Notes: generated from the letters alone by a model not told the origin. Counted from the stretch's first letter, positions 50,577 to 59,364 are shown. The stretch is 64,000 bases of DNA from Zobellia uliginosa (GCF_900156625.1 NZ_FTOB01000003.1:744001-808000), one strand, 5' to 3'. Made by a program: numbers and translations.

Positions 50577-51278
50577 TTATGCGATGGGAATAAAATTTGA
50601 TTGCCCTTTCCACTCGCCGAATTCGGCCAAAGGCTTAAACCTTAAAGTAGTAAACTCATAATGAAAGTTCTTTCTTTCTCTTTCTTTCATGGCGGCGGAA
50701 TGTCTTTGAGGTTTTTCTACCGCACTATGACCATGGACCATATCGGTCATTTCTTTTTCCGTTTTCCAAATCGAAAAAGTCGAGACGGTATTGGGAAAAT
50801 TGATAGACGCTAATGAAAGTACCGTACCCGGGTGGTCTCTCACCAGTTTTTCTACAGGTCTTCCCCAATGAATGAACCTCGGAAGCGCCAATGGCTTCAT
50901 TCGTGCTATGGTGACTGCGACTACGGGCGCATTAGAACTCTTTAGTTGCGCTCTGTGCTTTGGTATTTCAAACCCGCTAAACTTCCCCCACTCCCTAATA
51001 AAGGACAGGCGCACGTGCCAAGCTTTAGCGAGCCTACGTCCAAAACGGTCTTCTTTCAAATAGTTTTCAAGGGCCCTTTCGTTTTCCCATTGCATAAAAA
51101 CGGCCACTTGCCCGGGTAAGATTCGAGATGTGGATAAGATAGGAGCGCCCAGGGTCATTGCCGTCATGTATTCCGAGTGGATCAGCCCTTTCGTATTCTT
51201 GGCAATCGGATTCGAGAATATGCCTTTCATCGCATCGAAAAAGGGAAGTTTTACTAAATGATACGAGAATAGGCTCAC
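50577..51278 (-). CDS. CrtA (spheroidene monooxygenase)-like protein
   Basis: A 233-residue protein with two ferredoxin-like halves. LPGQVAVFMQWENERALENYLKEDRFGRRLAKAWHVRLSFIREWG lies in the first. VVAVTIARMKPLALPRFIHWGRPVEKLVRDHPGTVLSLASINFPNTVSTFSIWKTEKEMTDMVHG in the second resembles spheroidene monooxygenase CrtA (F-S-x-W-x-x-x-x-x-M). No carotenoid genes are nearby and CrtA relatives are widespread, so a carotenoid role is unproven. Start is GTG at 51278. Confidence 0.65.
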   Translation of the reverse strand: MSLFSYHLVKLPFFDAMKGIFSNPIAKNTKGLIHSEYMTAMTLGAPILSTSRILPGQVAVFMQWENERALENYLKEDRFGRRLAKAWHVRLSFIREWGKFSGFEIPKHRAQLKSSNAPVVAVTIARMKPLALPRFIHWGRPVEKLVRDHPGTVLSLASINFPNTVSTFSIWKTEKEMTDMVHGHSAVEKPQRHSAAMKERERKNFHYEFTTLRFKPLAEFGEWKGQSNFIPIA

Positions 51279-51326
51279 TTTGACTTTATTTGAATTCGTA
51301 GTTCTATGCTGTTTTCAAATCACATA

Positions 51327-51366
51327 CCAGGGGGTATAGTCATTGATGCTATTCTACTTATAGCAA
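51327..51366. repeat. Partial copy of repeat A
   Basis: About 40 nt resembling the first part of repeat A (GGTATAGTCATTGATGCTAT, then TCTACTTATAGCA) at roughly 80 percent identity by eye. It lies between the CrtA-like gene and the GNAT gene at 51530. Confidence 0.55.
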
Positions 51367-51422
51367 CTAAGGTAGTAAATCTCTCCTAACCTATAGCTGG
51401 CATTGGGATACTTGTGTGTATG

Positions 51423-51440
51423 TCCCCTTCAAAGGGGGAT
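51423..51440. repeat. Intergenic CCCCTTCAAAGGGGG-type hairpin, copy 2
   Basis: TCCCCTTCAAAGGGGGAT followed by TTTATTTGGG. Same TTCAAAG-centred inverted repeat as 31793-31811 and 53287-53306. Confidence 0.6.
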
Positions 51441-51529
51441 TTTATTTGGGTTTTGTAGGGCTTTGATTCTTTCTGCTCAGGATGCCTATTTGGTGTGGGA
51501 CCAACGTTCCCCATCGAAGCCGGAATGCC

Positions 51530-51973
51530 TTATTTTTTATTGGACATTGTCATTTGATAAAGGTCAAAGCCTTTTGCCCAAAAATCCTTTTCGGTTTTTT
51601 CAAGTTCGAATCCCATTTTTTCGTAAAACTTATGGGCCAATTGCGTGGTTCGAACGACGACTAGTTCAATATTTCCCCTCTCTTTTAAATGATGGAGCCG
51701 GTGCTGTGTCAGCTTTCTTCCTACTCCTTTTCCTTGGGAGTTTGGGGCGATGATATCCCACGAAATTCGGGCAAGTTTTAATTTGGGGAAGTAATTGATT
51801 CCTCCCGCTCCAATAATGCGGGCATCCTCTTCATAGACAAAGTAATCTTCCACTTCGTAGTCAAGATAGTTTACGAAATCAGCTTCTTCGGAAGGAGCAA
51901 AATAAGCAGGCGTATTCTTTCGCAGTAATTCGATGATTTTCGGTTTATCCTTATTTGAATATTTCCTGATCAT
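51530..51973 (-). CDS. GNAT family N-acetyltransferase
   Basis: A protein of about 147 residues starting MIRKYSNKDKPKIIELLRKN. The acetyl-CoA motif A is LARISWDIIAPNSQGKGVGRKLTQHRL (Q-x-x-G-x-G-x), followed by VVRTTQLAHKFYEKMGFEL (motif B). A typical small GNAT of unknown substrate. The frame is open to 52009, but ATG 51973 gives the standard family N-terminus; the gap to the SUFU-domain gene upstream is then 38 nt. Confidence 0.84.
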   Translation of the reverse strand: MIRKYSNKDKPKIIELLRKNTPAYFAPSEEADFVNYLDYEVEDYFVYEEDARIIGAGGINYFPKLKLARISWDIIAPNSQGKGVGRKLTQHRLHHLKERGNIELVVVRTTQLAHKFYEKMGFELEKTEKDFWAKGFDLYQMTMSNKK

Positions 51974-52011
51974 TATGTACGTTGTCGTTTGTTCAAATGA
52001 CTGCAGCAATA

Positions 52012-53127
52012 CTATACGATTTCGTCGCGTTGAAGTGAAAATATGTTTTCCCCTATTTCGTTAAACTTCTCAATCACCGAATCACTGCCATGGTCCATAA
52101 TTTCTTTTCTTTCCCTTTCGGATATGGGAACCATCCATAGGAAATTGATTTTTGAGCCACGATAGTCCTCTAGTTCTGTTTTGGGGAGGATATCCAATCT
52201 ATTGGTGAGCCAAACAAAATTGAATATTGATGAATTAAAAGACTTAAAATTGATGGTATGTCCTTCACCTAAAAACGTAATGTGGTCCCAAGGGATTGAA
52301 GATTGGGCACTTATCCACCGGGCTATTTCCTGCAATTCATCATTGGAAAAACCGGAATTCAATATAATTCCGAGTTCGATGCGATTCGACTCAAATCGGT
52401 CTTCAAAGTACATCTCGACCAAGGGCATGGGAACTAAGGAAAGTCCGACTGTCGCAAAGACCGTTTTTGACTCGCCTGCTCTTAAATAGAGTCCCTTAGG
52501 CGGCCATTCGTTACCATCTATGGCGTAATACTTGTCGTGCTTCCCAAACGATTCGTCGTAGGAGCCCAATATCAAGGGTTGTTGAATTTGAAAAGGATTC
52601 AATTCATTGCTCCAAGAATCCCAATAGGCCTTAGATCGTTGTATTCTGTCTAAAAATTCATTTGATTTTGTCAACTCCCAAGCCAAATCCCCTTGTCCGA
52701 TACAATCCCTTGCATATCCATAAAAGCCATTTTGTCCTCCCCAACTTGGGATGATGGCAATTACTTCGCCATTAGCTAAAAGACTTGCGGCATCCCCCTC
52801 TTCCGTCCAAATAATTTCTAGATCATTTGGGTTCAATTTCCCCTGTCCTTCCTTGAACTTACAAAATTGTTCGGGCAGCATGGGGGGAATGCCCTTATCC
52901 ATTAATTTTTCTTCCAATTCCGCCGGGGCTTTTTTTAGATTTCTAACCCAGCAAGATTTTACCCCAAAATTTGTTTTTTCATCTCCCCATAAATAAAAGT
53001 AGACGACTCGGTTGTCTTGTTCCACAAATGCCTTGATTGGGCAAGAAGGTGATGCTTCCTCGATAAGGACTTCTGCTTCTTGAAATTCTTCTTCTTCGGA
53101 TGAGAACATATTTTTTAGGAAACCCAT
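52012..53127 (-). CDS. SUFU (suppressor of fused)-domain protein
   Basis: A 371-residue cytoplasmic protein. The N-terminal part (about 30-165) is a beta-rich region with FYLWGDEKTNFGVKSCWVRNL and IPSWGGQNGFYGYARDCIG. The C-terminal part (about 180-365) has the SUFU pattern: VGLSLVPMPLVEMYFEDRFESNRIELGIILNSGFSNDELQEIARWISAQSSIPWDHITFLGEGHTI. Bacterial SUFU proteins act as immunity proteins to secreted toxins or as orphans. No toxin gene is adjacent. Confidence 0.72.
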   Translation of the reverse strand: MGFLKNMFSSEEEEFQEAEVLIEEASPSCPIKAFVEQDNRVVYFYLWGDEKTNFGVKSCWVRNLKKAPAELEEKLMDKGIPPMLPEQFCKFKEGQGKLNPNDLEIIWTEEGDAASLLANGEVIAIIPSWGGQNGFYGYARDCIGQGDLAWELTKSNEFLDRIQRSKAYWDSWSNELNPFQIQQPLILGSYDESFGKHDKYYAIDGNEWPPKGLYLRAGESKTVFATVGLSLVPMPLVEMYFEDRFESNRIELGIILNSGFSNDELQEIARWISAQSSIPWDHITFLGEGHTINFKSFNSSIFNFVWLTNRLDILPKTELEDYRGSKINFLWMVPISERERKEIMDHGSDSVIEKFNEIGENIFSLQRDEIV

Positions 53128-53286
53128 GTTTTAGTGTTTTGGTCGAGTTGGTTAAAGAAAGGATAGGATTATCGATGCCATCCTAAATTGATAACGTCAA
53201 AAATACGCATCTCATATATCGCTGTGCGGATACCATGAGTATGAGCCTTGCCTTAATCGGGGAATACCTATCCCGCCCTAGGGGCA

Positions 53287-53306
53287 TCCCCCTTCAAAAA
53301 GGGGGA
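53287..53306. repeat. Intergenic CCCCCTTCAAAGGGGG-type hairpin, copy 3
   Basis: TCCCCCTTCAAAAAGGGGGA with 8-bp arms, followed by TTTTAT. It lies 18 nt beyond the stop of the sugar dehydrogenase gene and could also act as its terminator. A weak relative of repeat A (GGATAGGATTATCGATGCCA) is at 53159-53184. Confidence 0.65.
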
Positions 53307-53323
53307 TTTTATCGGGAGTTGAA

Positions 53324-54526
53324 CTACTCGGCACTTGCGAGTTGTCCGCTATCCCCGGCATAGGTCACCCTATAAATGGCATCGCCAAAATCATCGGAAA
53401 TCAGAAGGGAGCCGTCTTTAAGGAACAGTACATCTACGGGCCTTCCGAAGGCTTCTTGGCTTTCTTCGTCCAACCAGCCGTCTATAAAGGTTTCATAAGC
53501 TACCGCCTCATTGTTTTCGATTTTTACCAAAGAAATCCTATAGCCAGATTTTTTAGAGCGGTTCCACGAACCGTGTTCGGCGATAAAGGCGTATTTCTTA
53601 TATTTTTCGGGAAACATATCGCCGGTATAAAACTTTATGCCCAAGGGGGCAACATGGGCTCCTAAGGTCTGAACGGGCGCTACAAAATCGGAGCACGGGC
53701 GTTGGTCTCCGAACTCGGGGTCCTTGATGGTGCCACCATGGCAAAACGGATAGCCGTAGTGCTGTCCGGCCTCCGTGACCCGGTTCAATTCACAGGGAGG
53801 GATATCATCGCCCATCATATCCCTGCCATTATCGGTAAAATACATTTCCTTGGTCTCTGGGTGCCACGTAAAACCTACGGTATTACGAACGCCCCTGGCA
53901 TAGATCTCGCGGTTGCTTCCATCGGGGTCCATACGGCTAATGGTGGCAAAACGCTCATCGACCATGGTAGAATCACAAATGTTACAGGGAGCGCCTACAG
54001 GAACGTACAACTTGTCATCGGGACCGAAGGCGATGTACTTCCATCCGTGATGAAAGGCGCCGGGAAAATCGTCGTATACGAGCTTGGGTTCGGGCACACT
54101 GTCTAAATTGGCCTCAATATTGTCATAACGGAAGAGTTTGCTCACATCGGCCACATAAAGCGAGCCATTTCTAAAAGCGATTCCGTTGGGTGAATCAAAA
54201 ATGGTATCCAGCTCAATCACTCTGTCCGCCTTAAAATCCTTATCACGGTCTTGAATGGCATATACCCTTTTGTCGTTTCGAGTGCCTACGAACAGGGTTC
54301 CGTCATCACCCATGGCCATAGAGCGTGCACCATCGATACTGTCGGCGAATACCTCTATCTTAAATCCGTCGGGTAAGTTCAGGCGGTCAATGGGGAGTTG
54401 TGACTTGGCTTCGTCGTAGCTTACCGCCGGTTCTTTTTCTTCGGTTTTTTCCTTTTTGTCGTTACAGGCCGTAAAGCCAACCCATATCAGGGTGGCTGCA
54501 ATTGTTTTTAGGGTAAGGTTTTTCAT
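53324..54526 (-). CDS. PQQ-dependent sugar dehydrogenase-like lipoprotein (sorbosone dehydrogenase family)
   Basis: A lipoprotein of about 400 residues (LIWVGFTACNDK, lipid Cys). The mature part is a six-bladed propeller of the soluble glucose/L-sorbosone dehydrogenase type: LPDGFKIEVFADSIDGARSMAMGDDGTLFVGTR, VYAIQDRDKDF, WKYIAFGPDDKLYVPVGAPCNICDS, RGVRNTVGFTWHPETKEMYFTDNGRDMMGDD, AEHGSWNRSKKSGYRI. Oxidises sugars with PQQ in the periplasm. I start it at 54526; the frame continues upstream over the neighbouring gene. 10 nt downstream of the isomerase gene. Confidence 0.85.
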   Translation of the reverse strand: MKNLTLKTIAATLIWVGFTACNDKKEKTEEKEPAVSYDEAKSQLPIDRLNLPDGFKIEVFADSIDGARSMAMGDDGTLFVGTRNDKRVYAIQDRDKDFKADRVIELDTIFDSPNGIAFRNGSLYVADVSKLFRYDNIEANLDSVPEPKLVYDDFPGAFHHGWKYIAFGPDDKLYVPVGAPCNICDSTMVDERFATISRMDPDGSNREIYARGVRNTVGFTWHPETKEMYFTDNGRDMMGDDIPPCELNRVTEAGQHYGYPFCHGGTIKDPEFGDQRPCSDFVAPVQTLGAHVAPLGIKFYTGDMFPEKYKKYAFIAEHGSWNRSKKSGYRISLVKIENNEAVAYETFIDGWLDEESQEAFGRPVDVLFLKDGSLLISDDFGDAIYRVTYAGDSGQLASAE

Positions 54527-54536
54527 GTGTTTGTCG

Positions 54537-55430
54537 TTAGAGGTATTTTTGTAAATTTTCTTTAAAGAACGTAGCACTATCGGCAATACTCTGCATATCG
54601 TTGCGGGCAAAGTTCCCGCCTTGCTCAATATAATAATACGCTAGGGCATCATGGTCGATTTGCGACAGCATTTTTACGTAGTCAATGGAGCCATTGCCCA
54701 GTTCGGTATAGTCTCGGTTCACTTTATCCATATCCTTGATATGCCACATGGCATAGCGCCCCGGGTGTTTGGCAATAAGCTCTTGTGGGGTGCTGTTTGA
54801 CGAATGTACCACCCAATACATATCCATCTGCAACTTGACCAAATCAGGATCGGTTTCCCTTAAGATAATATCATAAACGGTTTGTCCGTTGTGGTCGGTA
54901 AATTCAAAATCGTGATTGTGATAGGCAAAGCCCAAGCCTGCCGCCTTCACCTGTTCTCCCATCCAGTTCAGTTTGCCGCTTAGTGCCTTAAAATTTTCAA
55001 GGGTCCTAAACTCGGGAGCCAACCAAGGCCAGGTAATATAGGGTTTGTTCAGGATCTGGGCCCCTTGGATACAGGCGTCTAAATAGGCTTTTAGTTCGTC
55101 ATCGGGTTTGTCAAAATAAGACGAAAAATTATAATGCCCGCTAGAGACGGTCAGGTCAAGATCATCCAAAATCTGTTTGAACTCCCCTGCCCTATACCCG
55201 TAATACCCGATTCGGTCTGGGTCAAAACCATAGATCTCAAGGTCTTCATAGCCCATGGCCTTTGCTTTTTTAAGGCTCTCTATAGGGGCTTTCGCCATGG
55301 CATCGCGAATGGTAAACAGCTGTAGGCCCATTTTGAACTTGGGTTCACGGGCCAAGGGAAATTTGGTAATGGGCAGTAGGGTTGCAGCCGATGCCCATGT
55401 ACTCTGTTTAATAAAATCTCTTCGTTCCAT
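54537..55430 (-). CDS. Sugar phosphate isomerase/epimerase family TIM barrel, exported
   Basis: A protein of about 297 residues with a Tat-like leader MERRDFIKQSTWASAATLLPI (R-R-D-F). The body is a xylose-isomerase-like TIM barrel: MGLQLFTIRDAM, YEDLEIYGFDPDRIGYYG, GLGFAYHNHDFEF, LVKLQMDMYWVVHSS, YAMWHIKDMD, YYYIEQGG. The H-N-H-D-F and H-I-K-D motifs are metal ligands. With the adjacent dehydrogenase (10 nt) it probably works on oxidised sugars, such as 3-ketoglycosides. Start at 55430; an ATG at 55451 would add seven residues before the leader. Confidence 0.84.
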   Translation of the reverse strand: MERRDFIKQSTWASAATLLPITKFPLAREPKFKMGLQLFTIRDAMAKAPIESLKKAKAMGYEDLEIYGFDPDRIGYYGYRAGEFKQILDDLDLTVSSGHYNFSSYFDKPDDELKAYLDACIQGAQILNKPYITWPWLAPEFRTLENFKALSGKLNWMGEQVKAAGLGFAYHNHDFEFTDHNGQTVYDIILRETDPDLVKLQMDMYWVVHSSNSTPQELIAKHPGRYAMWHIKDMDKVNRDYTELGNGSIDYVKMLSQIDHDALAYYYIEQGGNFARNDMQSIADSATFFKENLQKYL

Positions 55431-55523
55431 TATTGGCGATATCTCATTCAAAAAAAAGGGTCTGCCCGCTAAGGCAAACCCGAATATATTACAAACTTTT
55501 GGGACAACGAAAATTTATACGAT

Positions 55524-56153
55524 TTATGAAACCGATTCCAGTGCTTTCCCGATTAGGGTATCGCCTTCGAGAATTTCAATGGTGGCATTGGTAAGGTCGT
55601 CATCGTGAAGGGCACGGACCAAGGTCTGGGCTACGTCGTCCCTGCTAATGGAGCCGGATTGGCCTAAGCTCGACGCGGCCTTGATCTTTCCACTTCCCTT
55701 GTCATTGGTCAGAGAACCGGGGCGTACGATGGCATAGGTAAGCTTGCTTTCCTTTAAATACGCATCGGCGTTGTGCTTGGCCTTAAGGTATTCCTTGAGG
55801 TCGCTTGCCTGTTCGGGCTTATCGGCTCCCATGGAGCTCAACATCACGAATTTTTTCAAATGGACGGATTTTGAGGCATCTACCAGTTTGTTGGCACCCT
55901 CTTCGTCCACTTCCTTGACTTTCTTCCCCCCTGAGCCGGCGGCGAATATTATCTTATCGATATCCTTTACCGTATGCGATATGTCGCCTTCCAAGTCGCC
56001 CAAGACCGTGGCAATGTTGTCTTGTTCAAATTGAACCTGTTGCGATGCCTTCCGCACCATGGCCACTGGGGTAAAATATTGTGATTCGTTGAGTAAGGCT
56101 ACTATCTTTTTTCCTGTGGTACCGTTGGCACCCGCTACTAATACATTTTCCAT
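55524..56153 (-). CDS. NmrA/HSCARG-like NAD(P)-binding protein (atypical SDR)
   Basis: A 209-residue Rossmann protein: VLVAGANGTTGKKIVALL (G-A-x-G-x-x-G), the acidic VLGDLEGDISHTVKD, IIFAAGSGGKK, KFVMLSSMGADKPEQ, YLKESKLTYAIVRPGSL. Close to YwnB/YtfG-like atypical short-chain dehydrogenases, which bind NAD(P) as a redox sensor or reduce quinones. The catalytic Tyr-x3-Lys is not obvious. Divergent from the pseudouridine synthase. Confidence 0.85.
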   Translation of the reverse strand: MENVLVAGANGTTGKKIVALLNESQYFTPVAMVRKASQQVQFEQDNIATVLGDLEGDISHTVKDIDKIIFAAGSGGKKVKEVDEEGANKLVDASKSVHLKKFVMLSSMGADKPEQASDLKEYLKAKHNADAYLKESKLTYAIVRPGSLTNDKGSGKIKAASSLGQSGSISRDDVAQTLVRALHDDDLTNATIEILEGDTLIGKALESVS

Positions 56154-56281
56154 TTCATCGTTTTTTTCTTCCTACGAATTTACGCCTAAGCCATGGTGCG
56201 GCTTGATCCAGAATGATTCCTTTTTGCCTCAAAAGCATATCCGATGTGCTTCCTTACCTTTGCGGCATAATTTTTTTTTGA

Positions 56282-56875
56282 ATGGCCCATCAACATTATA
56301 AGATATATAAGCCGTTCGGACTCATCAGTCAGATGGGGTCGAACAATGTAAGGGAGAAACGTAGCAAGCGCTTTATAAGCGAACTGTATGATTTTGTAGA
56401 AGGAAGTATGGCCATAGGACGGTTGGACGAAAAATCGGAGGGACTTCTTTTAATGACTACGGACGGAAAATTGAGCGATACGGTGAACCGGTCGGGAATA
56501 GAAAAGGAATATTATGCCCAATTGGACGGTCGCATTAGTCCGGAAGCCATAGAAAAACTTCAGCAAGGCGTCGAAATCGGTATTGCGGGTAAAAAATACC
56601 GTACTAAACCCTGTGCGGCGCGATTGATAAACGAGGATCCTGGATTTCCTAAGGCCCACCCCTTATTGCGTGTGGGGACGCATCGGCCTAATTCTTGGTT
56701 GTCGGTGACCTTAACGGAAGGTAAATTTCGGCAAGTACGAAAAATGACGGCAGCGGTAGGCTTTCCTACCTTGCGATTGGTGCGGGTGCGTATCGGGTCG
56801 GTGACCTTGGAAGGGATGAATCCGTCCGACGTTATCGATTTTCCGGATATGCCTGCGGCATTACATCTCAAATGA
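56282..56875 (+). CDS. 23S rRNA pseudouridine synthase, RluE type
   Basis: A 197-residue RsuA/RluB/E/F-family enzyme without S4 domain. It starts YKIYKPFGLISQMG (family K-P-x-G), carries the catalytic aspartate in GRLDEKSEGLLLMTTDG (Asp49), and ends with GKFRQVRKMTAAVGFPTLRLVRVRIGSV. The lack of S4 and the length fit RluE (pseudouridine 2457 in E. coli 23S rRNA); the exact target here is inferred. Ends 5 nt from the convergent DUF1080 gene. Confidence 0.9.
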   Translation: MAHQHYKIYKPFGLISQMGSNNVREKRSKRFISELYDFVEGSMAIGRLDEKSEGLLLMTTDGKLSDTVNRSGIEKEYYAQLDGRISPEAIEKLQQGVEIGIAGKKYRTKPCAARLINEDPGFPKAHPLLRVGTHRPNSWLSVTLTEGKFRQVRKMTAAVGFPTLRLVRVRIGSVTLEGMNPSDVIDFPDMPAALHLK

Positions 56876-56880
56876 TCGAA

Positions 56881-57564
56881 TTACTCGGTCAGTTTCTGAA
56901 TTGGGGTAAGTGCCACTTTTCTAAATTCTACCTCAGAACCTTCGGCCTGTAGGGCAATTTGTCCACTCTGGGCGGTAGCGTCATAGCCATGGTTGACCAT
57001 ATCGCCGTTTACCCAAACCTTGATTTCGTTTTTTAGGCATTCTATGGTCATATGGTTCCACTCCCCTACGGGTTTTTCCGAACCATCGGTCAGGTTGACA
57101 ATGCGTCGTTTCTTTCCTTCGGTAATACCCCACTCTTCTTTTGGTCCGCGTCGGGCCACCATATCATCTACCTCGATATCTTCTACAATACACCAAAAAT
57201 CACCGGCATTCTCGTGCATCATCTGCACCTCAATGGATTTGGGGAACATCTTATAAAGGGAGCGTGGCGTAGAGGCAAAGACCAAGACACCACAATTGCC
57301 CGGTTCCCCCGCAAAACGATACTCAAGGTCAAGGCGGAAGTCCTCGTACGAAGCATCCGTAATAATATGGCCTGCGGGCGTTCCCAAACTGACCAACATG
57401 CCGTCCCTCACAATAAAGGGGTTTCTGGCATCGGTGCTGTCCATGGCCGGTACATCAATGTGCCATCCGCTTAAGTCCTTGCCATTGAACAGGTTCTTGG
57501 CAGAGGGCGTACATGAACATAGGGTAGCAAAAGCTAGAGAAAAAACTAAAATGAATTTTTTCAT
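56881..57564 (-). CDS. DUF1080 protein (3-keto-disaccharide hydrolase-like lipoprotein)
   Basis: A lipoprotein of about 227 residues (MKKFILVFSLAFATLCSC). The concanavalin-like beta-sandwich has LFNGKDLSGWHIDVPA, ASYEDFRLDLEYRFAGEPGNCGVLVFA, KSIEVQMMHENAGDFW, VGEWNHMTIECLKNEIKVWVNGDMVNHG and GQIALQAEGSEVEFRKVAL. DUF1080 is now named 3-keto-disaccharide hydrolase in several annotations. It lies 1.4 kb from the sugar dehydrogenase and isomerase genes on the same strand, which supports a role with oxidised sugars. Confidence 0.85.
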   Translation of the reverse strand: MKKFILVFSLAFATLCSCTPSAKNLFNGKDLSGWHIDVPAMDSTDARNPFIVRDGMLVSLGTPAGHIITDASYEDFRLDLEYRFAGEPGNCGVLVFASTPRSLYKMFPKSIEVQMMHENAGDFWCIVEDIEVDDMVARRGPKEEWGITEGKKRRIVNLTDGSEKPVGEWNHMTIECLKNEIKVWVNGDMVNHGYDATAQSGQIALQAEGSEVEFRKVALTPIQKLTE

Positions 57565-57630
57565 AGACGTAGAAAACGGACATAGCATGCTGCCCTAGTT
57601 ATTAAGATTGTATTATTTGAAAACGGCCGT

Positions 57631-58086
57631 TTAAATTTTCTTTACGCGAACGGCGTTCATGCCCTTCATTCCCTTTTCAAGTTCAAAGGCTACCTTATCG
57701 TTCTCATCGATTTCATCGATAAGGCCACTAACGTGAACAAAGTATTTTTCTTGATTTTCAGAATCGATAATAAAACCGAAGCCTTTGGAGAAATCGAAAT
57801 AAGAAACCTTTCCGTTACGAACGGGGTCAAATTCCTCTTCTTCACCTTCCACTTTCTTGGGAATGCCCAATACGATATCTTCGGCATCGACCTGAACTTT
57901 TTGGGATGGGTCTGGTGGAGTATCTACAAGGTTACCATTATGGTCAACGTAGGCAAAAGGAATTCCTTCGCCTCCTTCTTTAGCAGCAGCTTTTCGAGCT
58001 TCTTTCTTCTTTTGTTTTTCTTCTCGTCTTTTTAGACGTTTCTTCTCTTTTTCAGTCTTATTATAGGTTTGCTGCGATTTTGCCAT
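57631..58086 (-). CDS. Cold-shock domain protein with long basic N-terminus
   Basis: A 151-residue RNA-binding protein. Residues 1-35 are a lysine/arginine-rich helix (KKRLKRREEKQKKKEARKAA), 36-88 an acidic linker, and 89-151 a cold-shock domain: GKVSYFDFSKGFGFIIDSENQEKYFVHVSGLIDEIDENDKVAFELEKG, with both RNP motifs (K-G-F-G-F-I and F-V-H-V). This extended form is common in Flavobacteria and is a probable RNA chaperone. A long non-coding region precedes it. Confidence 0.9.
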   Translation of the reverse strand: MAKSQQTYNKTEKEKKRLKRREEKQKKKEARKAAAKEGGEGIPFAYVDHNGNLVDTPPDPSQKVQVDAEDIVLGIPKKVEGEEEEFDPVRNGKVSYFDFSKGFGFIIDSENQEKYFVHVSGLIDEIDENDKVAFELEKGMKGMNAVRVKKI

Positions 58087-58502
58087 TCGGTATTTTTCTT
58101 GTTTTAAAATTAGGAGGATAAGATAGGCATTTATTTTGATTTTATTATGATTTTAGGGCAAAGAAATTCCATCGCCGGAGATGCTCGCCCCATTTTATAT
58201 TTTAGAAGGTAATGTATTTGTTTACAGGGTTGTACGTAAAATTATTCTACAAATAGAAATGGTATTTTCATTCTGGTTTTCTCATGAATGAAAACTAAGG
58301 GGCCATATTTGCTGGGAAAGAGGTCAAAACCCGAAAGCCTTGGCTTAAGATTCGTTCATTGTAATGGATAAAAAGGACTCCTTTCCGGGGTTGTGGGGTT
58401 TTGTGGTTTTCCAAAAGGGATAAAAGCAACTTTAGTTCCCTTTGTATATATCTTTTAGCTACATCCTTAATTGGGTTTTGTTTCCATAGGGAAGCAAAAG
58501 AA
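58087..58502. other. Long non-coding region upstream of the cold-shock gene
   Basis: About 415 nt with no credible gene (a 66-codon frame at its right end has no family features). On the minus strand this is the upstream region of the cold-shock gene, and cold-shock mRNAs often carry long structured leaders. I cannot fix the start site or fold from reading alone. Confidence 0.5.
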
Positions 58503-58536
58503 AAGCCCTTATCCGAAAAAGATAAGGGCTTTTTTA
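58503..58536. terminator. Bidirectional terminator
   Basis: Perfect 11-bp stem, AAGCCCTTATC (58503-58513) with GATAAGGGCTT (58521-58531), has A-rich sequence before and a T-run after. It works best for leftward transcription from the lipoprotein gene ending at 58555. Confidence 0.88.
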
Positions 58537-58554
58537 TAGCTCTATTTGTGAGTA

Positions 58555-59364
58555 TTAATCTTTTAATGAAATGGTTTCCTTGGTACCATCGGGATAAATG
58601 AGTTCACCTACATCATCACATTCACCGTTACCGAAATCAACATCTACGGTCAATCCATTTTTTGTTAGCTCCATAAGACCTTTTCCTATGTAATCACATC
58701 CAAACTCGGCTTCAAGGTCAGAGGTGATATTAACGGAATAGGTATTGCCATCGGCTTTTACGACCCATTCCCCATCAATTGTAAGTTTTCCGGTTCCGAA
58801 TTCCTCTCCCAATATGATGGTGGATATCTTGTTTCCTTTTTCGCTAATTACAGAATCGTCGGCCAGGGTCAATGACATATCGCTCACCACATTGAATACA
58901 ATTGTATTTTCTTCCTCGGCATCAAGGGAGATACTTCGGGTACCATCTAATTCGATGTCACCGACAATCAAATTATCATAGCTTACGCTATAGGTATAGG
59001 AGTCGTCTTGTCCGCCATAGGTTACGGTCAATGAACCACTAAGCACTTCCCCGTCGTCTTCAACCTTACATTGGTCAAAGGAGACCGTAAAGCCTGTGTT
59101 GGTATACTCGGCTTCATAGCAGCTGTTGTCTTTGGCCGATTTTCCCGATTGGCGATTCGTAAAAAGGTCTTGTATCACGGTATCCGCAGCGCTGGTCATT
59201 TGATCGGTTTCCAGAACGGTCTTGATTTCGGTCTGATCTACCTTTTGGTCTTGTTCGTCATTTAGTGTGCCTTCATCATCATTAGAACAACTAAAGGCCA
59301 AAAAGGCAACGGCGCCATATAAGGCGAAAGGTTTCATTTTATTGAATAAATAACTCATGTTCAT
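58555..59364 (-). CDS. Hypothetical lipoprotein, beta-rich
   Basis: A lipoprotein of about 269 residues (start MNMSYLFNKMKPFALYGAVAFLAFSC; alternatives 59358 and 59337). After an acidic linker (SNDDEGTLNDEQDQ) the mature part consists of many antiparallel strands (GFTVSFDQCKVEDDGEVLSGSLTVTYGGQDDSYTYSVSYDNLIVG; NITSDLEAEFGCDYIGKGLMEL) and four cysteines that may pair. No family recognised; likely an outer-membrane-anchored protein. Single gene with its own terminator. Confidence 0.7.
   Translation of the reverse strand: MNMSYLFNKMKPFALYGAVAFLAFSCSNDDEGTLNDEQDQKVDQTEIKTVLETDQMTSAADTVIQDLFTNRQSGKSAKDNSCYEAEYTNTGFTVSFDQCKVEDDGEVLSGSLTVTYGGQDDSYTYSVSYDNLIVGDIELDGTRSISLDAEEENTIVFNVVSDMSLTLADDSVISEKGNKISTIILGEEFGTGKLTIDGEWVVKADGNTYSVNITSDLEAEFGCDYIGKGLMELTKNGLTVDVDFGNGECDDVGELIYPDGTKETISLKD

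Noticed and set aside
58401-58601. 66-codon plus-strand frame
   Set aside because: Crosses a strong terminator and overlaps the lipoprotein 3' end; no protein features.
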